From Fictibacillus terranigra (lineage in GTDB: Bacteria > Bacillota > Bacilli > Bacillales > Fictibacillaceae): a stretch of 64,000 nt of DNA. The position numbers and the translations under genes are program-made. Where the stretch lies: positions 1,178,001 through 1,242,000 of the forward strand of contig NZ_JAUHLN010000001.1 in the NCBI RefSeq assembly GCF_030412265.1, read 5' to 3'. Positions 43,571-51,124 of this stretch are shown piece by piece. The notes beneath the pieces are model-generated. The model made no database searches. It was not told the DNA's origin and saw only the letters and a program-made list of their open reading frames with translations. Position 1 is the first letter of the stretch, and each line of letters begins with the position of its first letter.

Positions 43571-44689
43571 ATGAAGATCGGTGTTCCGACAGAAGTGAAA
43601 AATAATGAAAATCGTGTGGCAATGACTCCAGCGGGTGTGCTTAACTTAGTTGCTTCCGGCCATGAAGTGTTTATACAATCGGGTGCGGGCGAGGGTTCAG
43701 GTTTCCATGACAGCGAGTATGAAAAAGCGGGAGGAACGATTGTTCAGACCGCTGATCAGGCATGGTCCATGGATATGGTCATGAAAGTAAAGGAGCCGCT
43801 TCCGGAGGAATACGGGTATTTCAGGGAAGGACTCGTTCTATTCACTTATCTGCACCTTGCTCCTGAGCCCGAATTAACGAAAGCATTGATTGACAGCAAA
43901 GTTGTTGGCATTGCGTATGAAACTGTACAGCTGCCGAACCGTTCGCTGCCGCTTCTGACACCAATGAGCGAGGTCGCGGGAAGGATGTCTGCGCAGATCG
44001 GTGCACAATTCCTTGAAAAACCTAAAGGAGGAAAAGGGATCCTTCTTGGCGGAGTACCAGGAGTGAAAAGGGGAAAAGTAACCATCATTGGCGGAGGTGT
44101 CGTCGGGACGAATGCAGCAAAAATTGCAATGGGTCTCGGTGCGGATGTTACCATCATTGATTTAAGCCCGGAGAGACTGAGGCAGCTTGATGACATCTTT
44201 GGTAATGAAATCAATACCCTGATCTCCAATCCTTTGAATATCGCACTGGCAGTCAGTGAATCAGACCTTGTGATCGGTGCAGTTCTCATTCCTGGAGCAC
44301 GAGCGCCAAAGCTGGTCACTGAAGAAATGATCAAATCCATGAAACCGGGATCCGTGGTCGTTGACGTGGCGATCGACCAAGGGGGAATTTTTGAAACGGT
44401 AGATAAAATCACAACACATGACAATCCGACCTATGAAAAGCATGGTGTGCTTCACTATGCTGTAGCCAATATGCCGGGGGCTGTGCCAAGAACATCAACG
44501 ATCGCCCTTACGAATGTAACCGTTCCTTATGCGGTGCAGATCGCCAATCAGGGATATAAAGAAGCCTGCCGGAAAAATGAAGCGCTTCTCAAAGGAATCA
44601 ATACGTTGGAAGGGTATGTTACGTACGAGGCGGTGGCGGACGCCCATGGACTGGAATTTAAATCTGTGCACGAATTTATTGATCAATAA
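43571..44689 (+). CDS. ald: Alanine dehydrogenase
   Basis: NAD-dependent oxidative deamination of L-alanine to pyruvate, needed for alanine use and normal sporulation in B. subtilis. 372 residues: N-terminal [17 protein letters not shown], Lys73 in MKVKEP and His95 in YLHLAPE at catalytic positions, and the Rossmann motif [10 protein letters not shown] (about 174-183). AGGAGGA precedes the ATG. The promoter region is AT-rich with weak elements only. It ends in a terminator shared with a convergent peptidase gene. Confidence 0.96.
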   Translation: MKIGVPTEVKNNENRVAMTPAGVLNLVASGHEVFIQSGAGEGSGFHDSEYEKAGGTIVQTADQAWSMDMVMKVKEPLPEEYGYFREGLVLFTYLHLAPEPELTKALIDSKVVGIAYETVQLPNRSLPLLTPMSEVAGRMSAQIGAQFLEKPKGGKGILLGGVPGVKRGKVTIIGGGVVGTNAAKIAMGLGADVTIIDLSPERLRQLDDIFGNEINTLISNPLNIALAVSESDLVIGAVLIPGARAPKLVTEEMIKSMKPGSVVVDVAIDQGGIFETVDKITTHDNPTYEKHGVLHYAVANMPGAVPRTSTIALTNVTVPYAVQIANQGYKEACRKNEALLKGINTLEGYVTYEAVADAHGLEFKSVHEFIDQ

Positions 44690-44722
44690 GAAAAGCGGAT
44701 CCGCACTGGATCCGCTTTTCTA
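44690..44722. terminator. Bidirectional terminator between ald and the M24 peptidase gene
   Basis: A perfect 13-bp stem GAAAAGCGGATCC (44690-44702) with its complement (44708-44720), with A4 and T4 tracts. Confidence 0.85.
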
Positions 44723-44731
44723 TTACTGCTG

Positions 44732-45829
44732 TTATTTAACGATCACTAGTTCTTTCGTAAACTGAGTGAGGCACTCGTGGCCATTTTCTGTGATGTACAC
44801 ATCATCTTCAATCCGCACGCCGCCTACTTCCGGCAGGTAGATGCCGGGTTCGATCGTATATACCATGCCTTTAGTCAGCTTATCGTTATTTTTCTCGTTC
44901 ATGGATGGGTGTTCATGAACATCGAGGCCGAGACCGTGGCCGATGCGGTGAGGGAAGTATCGGCCGTAGCCGGCATCTTCTATCATTTTTCTTGCTGCAA
45001 GGTCAAGATCGCCCACGCGGGTACCGGGTTTACTGAGATCAAGAGAAGCCTGCTGCGCTTTCTTGACGATCTCATAGATTTCTTTTTGCTTTTCAGAAAC
45101 AGATTGAAAAGCGACTGTTCTTGTAATATCGGAACAATAGCCGTCCACGACTACGCCTAGGTCAAACAAGACAAAATCACCTGGCTGAATCTCTTTCAGT
45201 CCAGGATTCCCATGAGGCATGGCCGATTTTTCGCCGGCAAGCACCGTTGTGGAGAACGACATCTCTGCGGCTCCCTTTTTCTTAAGGGCGTATTCCACCG
45301 CAGCAACGAGCTCAAGTTCGGTCACCCCATTTCCGATCGCTGCAATACCTGTTTCTACGCCAAAGTCTGCAAGGCGGGCGGCTTCACGAAGAATGGAGAT
45401 TTCGTCTTCGCTTTTGATCAGTCTCATGGCGTTCAGTTCATGTTCCACTGAAACGAGAGAAGCATTAGGAAACAGGTTCAACAGCTGCATACCGCGGTGA
45501 TATGAAAGATGTTCCTTTTCAACGGCAATGGAATCCACCGAAGTAATGCCGCGGTCGGTGATTCGTTCAGAGAGCAATTCCCATGGGTTGTCGGTATCTG
45601 AGAAACCGATGATCTCGTGCTTCCAACCGGCGTTTCTTGCCTGCAGTTCTTCCATTCCAGGACAGACAAGAATCGGTTCTTTGTCCTGGAAAACAAAGAC
45701 ACCCAGAAGGCGCTCGTGGGGAAAACAACGGAAACCAGTCAAGTAGTAAACATTGGCTGTTGAGGTTACAAAGGCTCCCTGAATATTTTGTTCTTTCATC
45801 CAAGTTGAGAGTGCTTCGATTTTTTGCAT
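44732..45829 (-). CDS. M24-family Xaa-Pro dipeptidase
   Basis: Metallopeptidase of 365 residues with the creatinase/pita-bread fold. An N-terminal domain (about 1-125) precedes the catalytic domain. Metal ligands are visible in order: Asp in LFDLGVVVDGYCSD (two Asp, about 222-235), His in HRIGHGLGLDVHEHP (about 289-303), Glu in TIEPGIYLP and Glu in RIEDDVY. It probably cleaves Xaa-Pro dipeptides or removes N-terminal residues before proline. It resembles B. subtilis PapA/PapB (YqhT/YkvY), but the paralogue cannot be fixed. ATG 45829 follows AAAGGAAG. Divergent from ytkL. Confidence 0.9.
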   Translation of the reverse strand: MQKIEALSTWMKEQNIQGAFVTSTANVYYLTGFRCFPHERLLGVFVFQDKEPILVCPGMEELQARNAGWKHEIIGFSDTDNPWELLSERITDRGITSVDSIAVEKEHLSYHRGMQLLNLFPNASLVSVEHELNAMRLIKSEDEISILREAARLADFGVETGIAAIGNGVTELELVAAVEYALKKKGAAEMSFSTTVLAGEKSAMPHGNPGLKEIQPGDFVLFDLGVVVDGYCSDITRTVAFQSVSEKQKEIYEIVKKAQQASLDLSKPGTRVGDLDLAARKMIEDAGYGRYFPHRIGHGLGLDVHEHPSMNEKNNDKLTKGMVYTIEPGIYLPEVGGVRIEDDVYITENGHECLTQFTKELVIVK

Positions 45830-46036
45830 GATCGGTATCTTCCTTTCTTATGTATGACGGATTCTTTGATTTCAATAGAGTTAACCTATGCCTTCAATGT
45901 ATCACTATGGATGAGGGATGTAAACGAAGCATCAATCGAAATGGCGCGTTTAAGAATCAGAAAAAACGGAAATGAGAAGGAAATGAAGGTATAATTGCGA
46001 ATTGAAGAAGATAGTAAGTAAAAGGAGATGTTGAAC

Positions 46037-46714
46037 ATGAAGCTGACTTTTCACGGACAATCTGCACTAGAGATTCAGACAGAAAAACATTCCATCTGGA
46101 TTGATCCTTTTATTAAAGGCAATAGTACTGCTGTGGTGGATATCAAAGATGTAAAACCCGATGTGATCCTGCTGACACATGGACACAATGACCATGCGGG
46201 CGACGCGGAGGAAATCGCTAGAAAGAATAACAGTTTAATTGTTGCCCCCTTCGAGCTGGCCGAGTACTTTGGGTCAAAGGGGCTCAATGTCCATCCGATG
46301 CATATTGGGGGCGGCCGTGAATTCGAGTGGGGCCATGTGAAATGGACGCAAGCCTTCCATGGTTCCAGCTTTACTGAAGAAGATGGAACGGTCGTGTATA
46401 CAGGGATGCCTGCAGGGGTTCTGTTTACCGCAGAAGGAAAGACCATCTATCATGCAGGGGACACTGCCCTGTTCTCTGATATGAAAATGATTGGTGAAAG
46501 AAACAACATCGACGTCGCGTTCCTGCCGATCGGTGACAACTTTACAATGGGTCCGGAAGATGCTTCCACGGCAGCTGAATGGTTGAACGCCAAACTTACA
46601 GTGCCGATCCATTATAATACGTTCCCTGTCATCGAGCAGGATGCGGATCAGTTTGTATCCTCATTAAAAGTGGAAGGAAAAGTCCTTAAACCGGGTGAAT
46701 CCATCGAAAGATAG
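46037..46714 (+). CDS. ytkL: YtkL, UPF0173 metal-dependent hydrolase
   Basis: Metallo-beta-lactamase-fold protein of 225 residues with the HxHxDH-type motif [11 protein letters not shown] (about 46-56), [10 protein letters not shown] (about 149-158) and C-terminal PIHYNTFP (about 194-201). Substrate unknown. ATG 46037 lies ten bases after AAAGGAG; the in-frame ATG at 46028 is only one base from it and unlikely. A TATAAT at 45990-45995 is a possible -10. B. subtilis YtkL sits in the same neighbourhood. Confidence 0.92.
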   Translation: MKLTFHGQSALEIQTEKHSIWIDPFIKGNSTAVVDIKDVKPDVILLTHGHNDHAGDAEEIARKNNSLIVAPFELAEYFGSKGLNVHPMHIGGGREFEWGHVKWTQAFHGSSFTEEDGTVVYTGMPAGVLFTAEGKTIYHAGDTALFSDMKMIGERNNIDVAFLPIGDNFTMGPEDASTAAEWLNAKLTVPIHYNTFPVIEQDADQFVSSLKVEGKVLKPGESIER

Positions 46715-46774
46715 CTGTCTGGATAGTCTGCCTCCTTGTCATGATGCATAAGCATGGGATAAGGGGGTTTTATA

Positions 46775-47029
46775 ATGTCCAGTAACCGTACGTTAAAAGC
46801 TTTATGTCTGTTGGCGCTTCTTGTTTACGGGATTCCACACCTGAATTTTTCAAAATTAGGCAGTCCATCTTTTATTTTTTCACTCCTTTGGCTGGCTTTT
46901 GCGTTGGTTGCATTTATAGGACAGACGAAACGTTTTTGGCTGGCATTGGGAGCGTTATCAGAAGACCCTAAACTCCACAAAAGTGAACTTCATGAGGATT
47001 CCAAAGAAACCTGGCTTAAGAATCATTGA
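46775..47029 (+). CDS. Small membrane protein (84 aa)
   Basis: I do not recognise a family. 84 residues with two likely membrane segments (about residues 8-24 and 33-50) joined by a short loop, and a charged C-terminal tail rich in Glu, Lys and His. AAGGGGG (46761-46767) lies seven bases before the ATG. That site can pair with CCTCCTT (46731-46737), with CATG/CATG inside, forming a hairpin similar in layout to that at 42346-42386. Between ytkL and ytoI, with no terminator of its own before ytoI. Confidence 0.75.
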   Translation: MSSNRTLKALCLLALLVYGIPHLNFSKLGSPSFIFSLLWLAFALVAFIGQTKRFWLALGALSEDPKLHKSELHEDSKETWLKNH

Positions 47030-47054
47030 GTTTCTGATTTATTGTCTGTATAAT
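47026..47054 (+). promoter_or_regulatory. Sigma-A promoter of ytoI
   Basis: TTGAGT (47026-47031), a 17-base spacer and TATAAT (47049-47054). The -35 overlaps the stop of the preceding small gene. Confidence 0.75.
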
Positions 47055-47113
47055 CTGTATTAATCATTCTTAGTAGAACAGATAAAACAGATGCCAAAGG
47101 AACGGTGGAAAAC

Positions 47114-48430
47114 GTGGCTACCAAACATGAACAGATTATTGAATATATTGAGTCACTTGAAATCGGCTCTAAAATTTCTGTCCGGCAGATTGCCAAAGCT
47201 TTATCGGTGAGTGAAGGTACAGCTTACCGGGCGATTAAAGAAGCTGAAAACCAAGGCGTCGTCAGCACGATCGAACGTGTAGGGACGATACGAATTGAGC
47301 GGAAATTAAAAGAAAACATTGAAAAGCTGACCTTTGCCGAGGTCGTTAATATCGTTGACGGCCAAGTGCTTGGCGGCAGAGAAGGTCTACATAAAACCCT
47401 GAACAAATTTGTCATCGGAGCGATGAAGCTTGATGCAATGATGAGGTATGTCGACCCCGGCAGTCTCCTGATTGTCGGGAACCGGGAGAATGCCCATGAG
47501 CTCGCACTCAACTCTGGTGCAGCCGTACTGATCACTGGCGGGTTTGATACGACAGAAGAGGTGAAAAGGCTTGCCGATTCCCTTAAACTTCCGGTCATAT
47601 CTTCAAGTTATGACTCGTTTACCGTGGCAACGATGATCAACAGAGCCATCTATGACCAATTGATCAAAAAGGAAATTGTTTTGGCTTCTGACATTTTGAT
47701 ACCTGCTGAAAACACTCATTTATTGACCACTTCAGATGACGTCGAAAAGTGGTACGAGCAAAATCACAAAACCCAACATAGCCGTTATCCTGTCATCGAC
47801 AGCCAGATGAAGGTCGTCGGCATTGTGACCTCCAAGGATATTATCGGAATGGAAAGGTCCACATCCATCGATAAAGTGATGACCCGTTCGCCGATTACAG
47901 TCAATCACAAAACGTCAGTAGCCTCCTGTGCTCACATTATGATCTGGGAAGGGATCGAGCTTTTGCCAGTCGTGAATAACAGCCAGAAGCTCCTAGGTAT
48001 TTTGACAAGGCAAGACGTTCTGAAGTCGTTGCAGATGATTCAAAAACAGCCCCAGGTGGGAGAAACGTTTGATGATCTGATCACTTCTAGCATTACCGAA
48101 GTGAAAGATGGACAAGGTCCTAAATATAAGTTTGAAGTTACTCCGCAGATGACGAACTACCTGGGAACGGTATCCTATGGGGTGATGACAACGCTCGTAA
48201 TAGAAGGGGCAAGCCGGGCGCTTAGAAAAATTAAAAAAGGCGACATTGTCGTCGAGAACCTGACGTTCTATTTTATTAAACCCGTGCAGATGGAAAGTAC
48301 GATTGAGATTGTTCCCCGTGTGCTTGAAGTGAGCAGAAAGTTCGGAAAAGTCGATGTAGAGCTCTATCATGAAGGAGCGGTCGTCGGCAAAGCGCTGCTG
48401 CTGGCTCAATTGATCGGTCACCGGTCATAA
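47114..48430 (+). CDS. ytoI: YtoI, HTH-DRTGG-CBS-hotdog putative regulator
   Basis: The 438-residue protein combines an N-terminal winged-helix-like domain (about 1-65, VRQIAKALSVSEGTAYRAIKE split over the HTH), a DRTGG-type domain (about 75-185), two CBS domains (about 195-310) and a C-terminal hotdog/thioesterase-like domain (about 325-435). This implies DNA binding controlled by adenine nucleotides and an acyl-type ligand; targets are unknown. GTG 47114 has GGTGG six bases upstream and gives the family N-terminus ATKHEQI. GTG 47105 is an alternative. Own promoter and terminator. Confidence 0.9.
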   Translation: MATKHEQIIEYIESLEIGSKISVRQIAKALSVSEGTAYRAIKEAENQGVVSTIERVGTIRIERKLKENIEKLTFAEVVNIVDGQVLGGREGLHKTLNKFVIGAMKLDAMMRYVDPGSLLIVGNRENAHELALNSGAAVLITGGFDTTEEVKRLADSLKLPVISSSYDSFTVATMINRAIYDQLIKKEIVLASDILIPAENTHLLTTSDDVEKWYEQNHKTQHSRYPVIDSQMKVVGIVTSKDIIGMERSTSIDKVMTRSPITVNHKTSVASCAHIMIWEGIELLPVVNNSQKLLGILTRQDVLKSLQMIQKQPQVGETFDDLITSSITEVKDGQGPKYKFEVTPQMTNYLGTVSYGVMTTLVIEGASRALRKIKKGDIVVENLTFYFIKPVQMESTIEIVPRVLEVSRKFGKVDVELYHEGAVVGKALLLAQLIGHRS

Positions 48431-48432
48431 AT

Positions 48433-48478
48433 AAAAAAGGATGGCTCAGATGGATATTACCTGAGTCACCCTTTTTTT
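48433..48478. terminator. Terminator between ytoI and ytpI
   Basis: AAAAAAGGATGGCTCAG (48434-48450 region) pairs with CTGAGTCACCC plus a T-run (48461-48477), with two imperfect pairs. A- and T-tracts allow action in both directions. Confidence 0.75.
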
Positions 48479-48480
48479 AT

Positions 48481-48789
48481 TCATTGTGCAGAACGAGACC
48501 TCTCCGCTTCTTCAATGGCCAGAGGCAGAAAATGCTTGTACATTTTATAACCGGCAACCATCATAAACAATCCGTAAACTGTAAAAATGATCGCGATCCA
48601 AAGCTGGATCTTGTCATCCACCATCGTAAATTCGTTCAGGCCGAATGAAAGTAAAAATAAGCCCAAAGCTGCTTTTGCTTTTGAAGCAATCCAGCTTTTT
48701 TCATAAGCAGCTTTAGATCGCACTTCTTTTACTTTATAAAAGATGTAAAATGAAAGAGAAACCACAATTAAAATCACAAATAACGGCAT
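48481..48789 (-). CDS. ytpI: YtpI-like membrane protein
   Basis: The 102-residue protein has three membrane segments (about residues 2-20, 37-52 and 60-82) and a charged C-terminus. Function unknown. ATG 48789 gives the family-like start MPLFVILIVV. The GGAGG before it is about 12 bases away, and longer in-frame starts up to 48945 would place non-conserved sequence in front. Divergent from nrnA, as in B. subtilis. Confidence 0.8.
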   Translation of the reverse strand: MPLFVILIVVSLSFYIFYKVKEVRSKAAYEKSWIASKAKAALGLFLLSFGLNEFTMVDDKIQLWIAIIFTVYGLFMMVAGYKMYKHFLPLAIEEAERSRSAQ

Positions 48790-48885
48790 ATTTCTTCTGA
48801 CCTCCATGAAAGTAATCCAACTCCATTGTAATCGTTGAAGAAAAGAATTGCCAGAAGCTTCGGAAAGAAAAGGGAGAGATATGAA

Positions 48886-49836
48886 ATGAAAGATAAGATA
48901 CTCGATTGGATAAAAGCGTACGATAAAATTATTATTCACCGCCATATACGTCCGGATCCCGATGCACTCGGTTCCCAGGGAGGGCTTGCCGAAATCATCA
49001 AGGCAAGTTTTCCTGAAAAAGAAGTTTATCTGACAGGCGAGGAAGACCCTTCACTGACTTTTCTTGTGGAAATGGATGACATCACTGACGAAACGTATAA
49101 CGGAGCATTGGTCATTGTCTGTGATACCGCCAATTCTCCCCGCATAAGTGATGAACGGTATAAACTGGGAGAGAAACTGATTAAGATCGATCACCATCCG
49201 AATGAAGACCCATACGGGGATGTGGTATGGGTGGATACGGGTGCCAGCTCTGTGAGCGAGATGATTTATGAATGGTACGAACAAGGGAAGGATAAAGGGC
49301 TCGTTTTAAACAAGGCAGCTGCCCGATTGCTGTACGCGGGAATTGTGAGCGATACCGGCCGATTTTTGTACAGCAATACGACAGTGAAAACCTATCATGC
49401 CGCAGGAGAACTGGTGGATATGGGAATCAACCCTCAGGAAATCTTTGATAATCTCTATAAAGTACATGAGAATACGGCCAGGCTGAATGGATATGTCCTT
49501 CAGAACTTTAAAATTGTCGATGGCTGCGCGGGGTATATTCATCTGCCGGCAGGGATTTTAAAAGAGTATGGCGTGACAGTTAGCGAAGCTTCATTGCTTG
49601 TTAACGCGTTTGCCAATGTGGAAGGGATGCTGGCGTGGGTGTTTTTCGTCGACGAGCCCGGACAGGTCAGAGTGCGTCTGCGCTCTAAAGGGCCTGTCAT
49701 CAACAAGCTTGCAATGCGATACAACGGAGGAGGGCACCCTATGGCTTCAGGGGCGACCATCTATAGTGAAGAAGAGTCAAAGCGTCTCGTACAAGACCTT
49801 GTGAAGCTTTGTAAAGATTATCAGAGCTCGAATTAA
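48886..49836 (+). CDS. nrnA: Bifunctional oligoribonuclease/pAp phosphatase NrnA
   Basis: DHH/DHHA1-family phosphoesterase of 316 residues. It degrades nanoRNAs (2-5 nt) and dephosphorylates 3'-phosphoadenosine 5'-phosphate, a by-product of sulfate assimilation. Motifs are HIRPDPDALGSQ (about 18-29), VCDTAN (about 79-84), the signature DHHPNEDPYG (about 103-112) and the C-terminal GGGHPMASGA (about 284-293). ATG 48886 follows AGGGAGAG. The open frame to 48835 is not needed. Terminator follows. Confidence 0.95.
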   Translation: MKDKILDWIKAYDKIIIHRHIRPDPDALGSQGGLAEIIKASFPEKEVYLTGEEDPSLTFLVEMDDITDETYNGALVIVCDTANSPRISDERYKLGEKLIKIDHHPNEDPYGDVVWVDTGASSVSEMIYEWYEQGKDKGLVLNKAAARLLYAGIVSDTGRFLYSNTTVKTYHAAGELVDMGINPQEIFDNLYKVHENTARLNGYVLQNFKIVDGCAGYIHLPAGILKEYGVTVSEASLLVNAFANVEGMLAWVFFVDEPGQVRVRLRSKGPVINKLAMRYNGGGHPMASGATIYSEEESKRLVQDLVKLCKDYQSSN

Positions 49837-49844
49837 CAGCAAAC

Positions 49845-49872
49845 AAAAAGACCCTGCGGATCAGGGTCTTTT
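49845..49872. terminator. Bidirectional terminator between nrnA and the small minus-strand gene
   Basis: AAAAGACCCTG (49846-49856) with CAGGGTCTTTT (49862-49872). Confidence 0.85.
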
Positions 49873-49876
49873 CGTT

Positions 49877-50059
49877 TTATGATTTTTCAGGAATGAACCA
49901 TGAACCGATATCCGTCACATCTTCATGAACAGGAATATTCAGCTTTATCAGTTCTTTTTTGATGAGTTCGGCTACTTCTTTTGTTTCGGCAAAGGCAGAA
50001 AAACCGTTCTGTATTTTTTTGACCTGTTCACGGGCGATTTCTTTACGATTAATAATCAA
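49877..50059 (-). CDS. Small conserved-looking protein (60 aa) next to nrnA
   Basis: 60 residues, hydrophilic and lysine-rich, with a helical middle (VAELIKKELIKLNI) and C-terminal GSWFIPEK. The start is TTG at 50059 with a strong GAGGGGG site eight bases upstream. It lies downstream of ytrI on the same strand but 113 bases away, so it may have its own promoter. I do not recognise a function; B. subtilis has a small unnamed-type gene in a similar place. Confidence 0.75.
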   Translation of the reverse strand: MIINRKEIAREQVKKIQNGFSAFAETKEVAELIKKELIKLNIPVHEDVTDIGSWFIPEKS

Positions 50060-50172
50060 GCAAAATACCCCCTCTGTCTTGCGTTCTCTTCTAACATTTT
50101 AAACAATCTTGCATAAAATTGCTATCAGATTGTTTGAATTGTCACAAAACAGTAAATCGAGGGCGAACGTGC

Positions 50173-50676
50173 TTATCCTTCGGGAATAATTTTCACATGG
50201 ACTTCCACGGTCGTATATAAAAATAACTGATCAACCGTCACCTTGTATTTTTCTCCGTCCACTTCATAGTTTTTATTTTCAATCGCTTTATAGAGAAGCA
50301 TCCTTGTTTTATGGATGGATTCGATATCTTCTCCCAACAGGTTTTCGAGCTGATCCTGCACAGATTCAGAGATTTCGTAAATGGTTAGCTGTGAAAGCTT
50401 AAGCGTCTGGTTGTTGGTCACAAACACTTTTATTTTTTGGACGCGCAGTTTCTTTTCATTGTCTTCGTTGCTCTTTTCATAGGTGCTCTTCCATTGGGCG
50501 ATCTGTTCTTTAAGATCAGCCACATGCTGGGCTTGTTTGTCTATGGTGCTGACATAATGTTCGACGGTCATGCCGTATTGCATCAGAAAAAAGAGCCATC
50601 CGATGATGAACCCCAGCATGATCCCGGAAAAGAAGCGCTGATAGCCTTTTCGGTTGAAGAAAGGAGGAATTCTCAT
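50173..50676 (-). CDS. ytrI: Sporulation membrane protein YtrI
   Basis: Sporulation protein of 167 residues. One membrane segment (about 16-34) is followed by a coiled coil (about 42-80) and a C-terminal domain. In B. subtilis ytrH and ytrI form a sigma-E operon in the mother cell needed for efficient spore formation. It starts one base after the ytrH stop, with GGAGAA inside the end of ytrH, so the two are coupled. A 9-bp inverted repeat (50101-50109, 50127-50135) downstream has only a weak T-rich tail. Confidence 0.88.
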   Translation of the reverse strand: MRIPPFFNRKGYQRFFSGIMLGFIIGWLFFLMQYGMTVEHYVSTIDKQAQHVADLKEQIAQWKSTYEKSNEDNEKKLRVQKIKVFVTNNQTLKLSQLTIYEISESVQDQLENLLGEDIESIHKTRMLLYKAIENKNYEVDGEKYKVTVDQLFLYTTVEVHVKIIPEG

Positions 50677-50677
50677 G

Positions 50678-51007
50678 TTAGTTTAAATTCTCCTGTGTCA
50701 GCCATTGAAGAAGAAGCATCGCTGTATTGGCACCTGCCATTGCAATAAATATAATAACCAGCTGTTTCACAATTTCATAGGTGGCGCCGTTTAAAAAACT
50801 GCGTTCAAAGTTTGTAATGGTATCAAACGTTCCGCCCATTGCCGCAACAATCGCCCAGATCTTCAGCTTTTTAGCAAGATCCACCGTTTCCATCAATGGT
50901 GCTTTTCCAACAAGAAAAGAGGCAAGACCCCCGATGATCGCTCCTCCAAGAATGACGCCGAAAGCGATGAAAAAGGTAATAATGATCGTGGACAGAAAAT
51001 CCCTCAT
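50678..51007 (-). CDS. ytrH: Sporulation membrane protein YtrH
   Basis: YtrH-family protein of 109 residues with three hydrophobic segments (about 5-32, 50-58 and 80-102) rich in Gly and Ala. It is the first gene of the ytrHI operon. AGAGGGGGG precedes the ATG, and a sigma-E-like promoter lies 23 bases upstream. Known in B. subtilis as a sigma-E-dependent sporulation gene; molecular role unknown. Confidence 0.9.
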   Translation of the reverse strand: MRDFLSTIIITFFIAFGVILGGAIIGGLASFLVGKAPLMETVDLAKKLKIWAIVAAMGGTFDTITNFERSFLNGATYEIVKQLVIIFIAMAGANTAMLLLQWLTQENLN

Positions 51008-51029
51008 ACGCCATCCCCCCTCTGTATCA

Positions 51030-51058
51030 TTTTTATGGACACGCTCAAGGGAATATGC
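51030..51058 (-). promoter_or_regulatory. Sigma-E-type promoter of ytrHI
   Basis: On the minus strand, GCATATT (51058-51052), a 14-base spacer and CATAAAAA (51037-51030) fit the sigma-E consensus KMATATT-N14-CATACAHT at most positions. The predicted start leaves a short leader with the ribosome site. Confidence 0.75.
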
Positions 51059-51124
51059 TTGTTTTCTATACGTCAGGATGGTGTATTATAATAAGAATCA
51101 AAAGAGATGTTAGGAAGTGCTGCA

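Noticed and set aside
43846-44424. 192-codon minus-strand frame inside ald
   Set aside because: Ser/Pro/Thr-rich shadow of ald on the opposite strand.
50101-50135. 9-bp inverted repeat downstream of ytrI considered as a terminator
   Set aside because: 18-base loop and only a weak T-rich tail on the minus strand, so not annotated as a feature.
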